From NCBI GenBank assembly GCA_037954325.1, contig JBBMNZ010000035.1:10733501-10797500 (forward strand): DNA of 64,000 nt, in the 5' to 3' direction. Of the stretch, positions 60,873 through 64,000 are shown piece by piece (the stretch's first letter is position 1; every line of letters starts with the position of its first letter). The DNA comes from Fistularia commersonii. Lineage: Eukaryota > Chordata > Actinopteri > Syngnathiformes > Fistulariidae. The position numbers were made by a program, and so were the translations under genes. A model generated the notes under the pieces. That model did not search any database. It saw nothing but the letters and a program-made list of their open reading frames with translations, and had not been told where the DNA came from.

Positions 60873-63800
60873 GGTTTCTGCTGTTGAAATATGTTGTTTA
60901 GGACATGTGTCTGCACAATATATGTCAAATTCAGTGTAATCCCTTCACAGGTTCAAAATATATAGGCATTCGTTCAAAAAGTGCTTATCTCACCGAGTTG
61001 AAGCGTTTTTGATTAGGAGTGATAATAACTTTGGAATTTCATCAAGCTGGTTTTTGCTGCTGAAATATGTTGCTCAGGACATGATTCTGCACAATATACC
61101 TCAAATTCAGTGTAATCCAGCGAGAAGTTCAAAAGATATAGCCATAGGGTCAAAAAAGTGCTTAACTCACCGAGTTGAAGCGTTTTTGATTAGGAGTGTA
61201 AATAACTTTTGATTTTCATCAAGCTGGTTTCTGCTGTTGAAATATGTTGTTTAGGACATGATTCTGCACTATATATGTCAACTTCAGTGTAATCCAGCAA
61301 AAAGTTTAATAGATATAGCCATTCGTTCACAAAGTCCTTATCTCACCGAGTTAAAGCGTTTTTGATCAGGAGTGGAAATAACTTTTGAATTTCATCAAGC
61401 TGGTTTCAGCTGTTGAAATATGTTGAATCTGACCTGATTCTGCTCAATATATGTCAAATTCAGTGTAATCCCTTCTAAGGTTCAAAAGATATAGCCATTT
61501 GTTCTAAAAGTGCTTATCTCACCGAGTTGAAGCGTTTTTGATTAGGAGTGGAAATAACTTTGGAATTTCATTAAGCTGGTTTCTGCTGTTGAAATATGTT
61601 GTTTAGGATATGATTCTGCACAATATATGTCAAATTCAGTGGAATCCAGCAACAAGTTCAAAAGATATAGCCGTAAGGTCAAAAAGTACTTATCTCACCG
61701 AGTTGAAGCGTTTTTGATTAGGAGTGGAAATAACTTTTGAATTTCATCAAGCTGGTTTCTGCTGTTGATATATGTTGTTTAGGACATGATTCTGCACAAT
61801 ATATGTCAAATTTGGTGAAATCCCTTCACAGGTTCAAAAGATATAGCCATTCGTTCAAAAAGTGCTTATCTCACCGAGTTGAAACGTTTATGATTAGGAG
61901 TGATAATAACTTTTGAATTTCATCAAGCTGGTTTCTGCTGTTGAAATATGTTGTTAAGGACAGGATTTTGCACAGTATATGTCAACTTCAGTGCAATCCA
62001 GCAACAAGTTTAATAGATATAGCCATTCGTTCAGAAAGTCCTTATCTCACCGAGTTAAAGCGTTTTTGATTAGGGGTGGAAATAAATTTTGACTTTCATT
62101 AAGCTGGTTTCTGCTGTTGAAATATTTTGTTTAGGACATGATTCTGCACAATATATGTCAAATTCAGTGTAATCCCTTCACAGGTTCAAAATATATAGGC
62201 ATTTGTTAAAAAAGTGTTTATCTCACCGAGTTGAAGCGTTTTTGATTAGGAGTGATAATAACTTTGGAATTTCATCAAGCTGGTTTCTGCTGCTGAAATA
62301 TCTTGCCTATGACATGATTCTGCACAATATATGTGATCTTCAGTGTAATCCAGCGAGAAGTTCAAAAGATATATCCATAAGATCAAAAAGTGCTTAACTC
62401 ACCGAGTTGAAGCGTTTTTGATTAGGAGTGGAAATAACTTTGGAATTTCATCAAGCTGGTTTCTGCTGTTGAAATATGTTGTTAAGGACATGATTCTGCA
62501 CAATATATTTCAAATTTAGTGAAATCCCTTCACAGGTTCAATAGATAAAGCCATTCGTTCAAAAAAGTGCTTATCTCACCGAGTTGAAGCGTTTTTGATT
62601 AGGAGTGGAAATAACTGTTGAATTTCATCAAGCTGGTTTCTGCTGTTGAAATATGTTGTTTAGGATATGACTCTGCACAATATATGTCAAATTCAGAGTA
62701 ATCCCTTCACAGGTTCAAAATATATAGCCATTTGTTCAAAAAGTGCTTATCTCACCGCGTTGAAGCGTTTTTGATTAGGAGTGGAAATAACTTTTGAATT
62801 TCATCAAGCTGGTTTCTGCTGTTGAAATGTGTTGTTTAGGACATGATACTGCACAATATATGTCGTATTTAGTGAAATCCCTTCACAGGTTCAAAAGATA
62901 TAGCCATTCATTCAAAAATTACTTATCTCACCGAGTTGAAGCGTTTATGATTAGGAGTGATAATAACTTTTGAATTTCATCAAACTGGTTTCTGCTGTTG
63001 AAATATGTTGTTAAGGACATGATTCTGCACAAAATATGTCAACTTCAGTGTAATCCAGCAACAAGTTTAATAGATATAGTCATTCGTTCAGAAAGTCCTT
63101 ATCTCACCGAGTTGAAGCGTTTTTGATCAGGAGTGGAAATAACTTTTAAATTTCATCAAGCTGGTTTTCGCTGCTGAAATATGTAGCTTAGGACATGATT
63201 CTGCACAATATATGTCAAATTCAGTGTAATCCAGCGAGAAGTTCAAAAGATATAGCCATAAGGTCAAAAAGTGCTTAACTCACCGAGTTGAAGCGTTTTT
63301 GATTAGGAGTGGAAATAACTTTGGAATTTCATCAAGCTGGTTTCTGCTGTTGAAATATGTTGTTAAGGACATGATTATGCACAATATATTTCAAATTTAG
63401 TGAAATCCCTTCACAGGTTCAATAGATAAAGCCATTCGTTCAAAAAAGTGCTTATCTCACCGAGTTGAAGCGTTTTTGATTAGGAGTGGAAATAACTGTT
63501 GAATTTCATCAAGCTGGTTTCTGCTGTTGAAATATGTTGTTTAGGATTTGACTCTGCACAATATATGTCAAATTCAGTGTAATCCCTTCACAGGTTCAAA
63601 ATATATAGCCATTTGTTCAAAAAGTGCTTATCTCACCGCGTTGAAGCGTTTTTGATTAGGAGTGGAAATAACTTTTGAATTTCATCAAGCTGGTTTCTGC
63701 TGTTGAAATGTGTTGTTTAGGACATGATACTGCACAATATATGTCAAATTTAGTGGAATCCCTTCACAGGTTCAAAAGATATAGCCATTCATTCAAAAAT

Positions 63801-64000
63801 TACTTATCTCACCGAGTTGAAGCGTTTATGATTAGGAGTGATAATAACTTTTGAATTTCATCAAGCTGGTTTCTGCTGTTGAAATATGTTGTTAAGGACA
63901 TGATTCTGCACTATATATGTCAACTTCAGTGTAATCCAGCAAAAAGTTTAATAGATATAGCCATTCGTTCAGAAAGTCCTTATCTCACCGAGTTAAAGCG

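Larger units (their letters stand above)
1..64000 (+). repeat. 176-bp satellite DNA array, head-to-tail
   Basis: The word 'gttgtttagg' recurs at 131, 307, 483 and 659, giving a period of exactly 176 bp, and the same period holds through the window apart from occasional 1-3 bp indels. About 363 monomers are present. All are read in the same orientation; I saw no inverted monomer, no interrupting transposon and no unique DNA. The sequence is AT-rich with a few conserved CpGs per monomer (in 'attcgttc', 'accgag' and 'aagcgttt'). This organisation is known from centromeric and pericentromeric satellites; the role here is inferred, since no kinetochore data are available. I do not recognise the family by name. 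Stretches without genes in this window are therefore all satellite. Confidence 0.98.
48586..64000 (+). repeat. Right subarray (subfamily R)
   Basis: This is the same 176-bp satellite but a clearly different subfamily. Diagnostic states include 'ggttcaaaa' in place of 'ggttcacaag', 'gtgaaatccc' in place of 'gtgtaatccc', 'ggaaataactttgg', 'gctgctgaaatatg', 'gttgttaaggac', 'ccagcgagaagttc' and 'ccataaggtc'. They start immediately after the N gap and dominate to the window end. Few or none are common left of the gap. Net monomer length tends to be slightly above 176 here because A tracts are longer ('tcaaaaaagtgc') and 'gattatag' carries one extra base. Confidence 0.92.
48586..64000 (+). repeat. 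HOR block R1: 62-mer, offset 10921 bp
   Basis: Bases 48586-53079 match 59507-64000 at a constant offset of 10921 bp (62 monomers plus 9 bp). The match begins with the first base after the N gap and continues to the window end, so both limits are truncated by the data. The only differences I noticed are 'ttcagaaag' near 50406 against 'ttcacaaag' near 61327 and 'gttcaaaaag' near 50580 against 'gttctaaaag' near 61501. Rare states such as 'gagtaataatatc' and 'cttaacgcacc' are shared. Confidence 0.93.

Noticed and set aside
1..64000. CRISPR array
   Set aside because: Repeats are contiguous 176-bp monomers with no unique spacers, and the variable part is a small set of recurring types rather than unrelated inserts.
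1..64000. Telomeric or rDNA spacer repeats
   Set aside because: No telomere-type short repeat and no rRNA gene sequence is present, and the unit lacks promoter or terminator features of intergenic rDNA spacers.
1..64000. Arabidopsis 178-bp, Brassica CentBr 176-bp, rice CentO or maize CentC satellite
   Set aside because: The length is close for some, but the words I recall from those families do not occur in this monomer.

Overview
The window is a single, uninterrupted block of satellite DNA. A tandem repeat with a 176-bp monomer runs head-to-tail on the + strand from base 1 to base 64000, about 363 monomers in all, broken only by a 20-N assembly gap at 48566-48585. I find no gene, tRNA, rRNA, transposon, CRISPR array or unique sequence. 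Every open frame here is a short (at most 84-codon) accident of the repeat. It recurs with the repeat and contains no recognisable domain.

Organism: an AT-rich satellite with a near-nucleosomal unit, megabase-style homogeneity and nested higher-order repeats (HORs) is what eukaryotic (peri)centromeric heterochromatin looks like. The monomer length and its local, unstable higher-order structure fit a flowering plant best. I do not recognise the family, and an animal source cannot be excluded.

Layout: (1) Left subarray, 1-48565. It is a mix of three monomer types, which differ mainly in about 75 bp (from about 'aatatatgtc' to 'gttgaag') while the remaining 100 bp is nearly constant. It is built from successive local amplifications with different unit sizes: 6-mer (0.3-2.3 kb), 9-mer (1.7-4.9 kb), 8-mer (5.7-8.5 kb), a 13/14/15-mer series (8.1-14.6 kb), 5-mer (14.5-16.3 kb), 16-mer (15.4-20.6 kb), 11-mer (20.6-24.4 kb), 16-mer (21.7-27.0 kb), 14-mer (25.1-30.0 kb), 20-mer (29.7-35.6 kb), 24-mer (32.8-41.3 kb), 8-mers (40.6-44.0 and 43.7-46.5 kb) and a displaced 23-monomer offset copy (43.1/47.1 kb). 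(2) The gap, which is out of register with the repeat. (3) Right subarray, 48586-64000. This is a distinct subfamily of the same satellite with its own diagnostic substitutions. It contains a 62-monomer (10921-bp) offset repeat whose visible first copy begins exactly at the gap edge, plus nested 15-mer, 10/11-mer and 6-mer repeats.

The interest lies in the architecture: the conserved/variable division of the monomer, a conserved imperfect dyad in the constant half, a CENP-B-box-like word restricted to one group of monomers, overlapping HOR generations that allow a relative order of events to be read, and the gap coinciding with a subfamily switch. Repeat offsets were measured by hand from shared diagnostic variants. 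Block ends are approximate to tens of bases unless stated.
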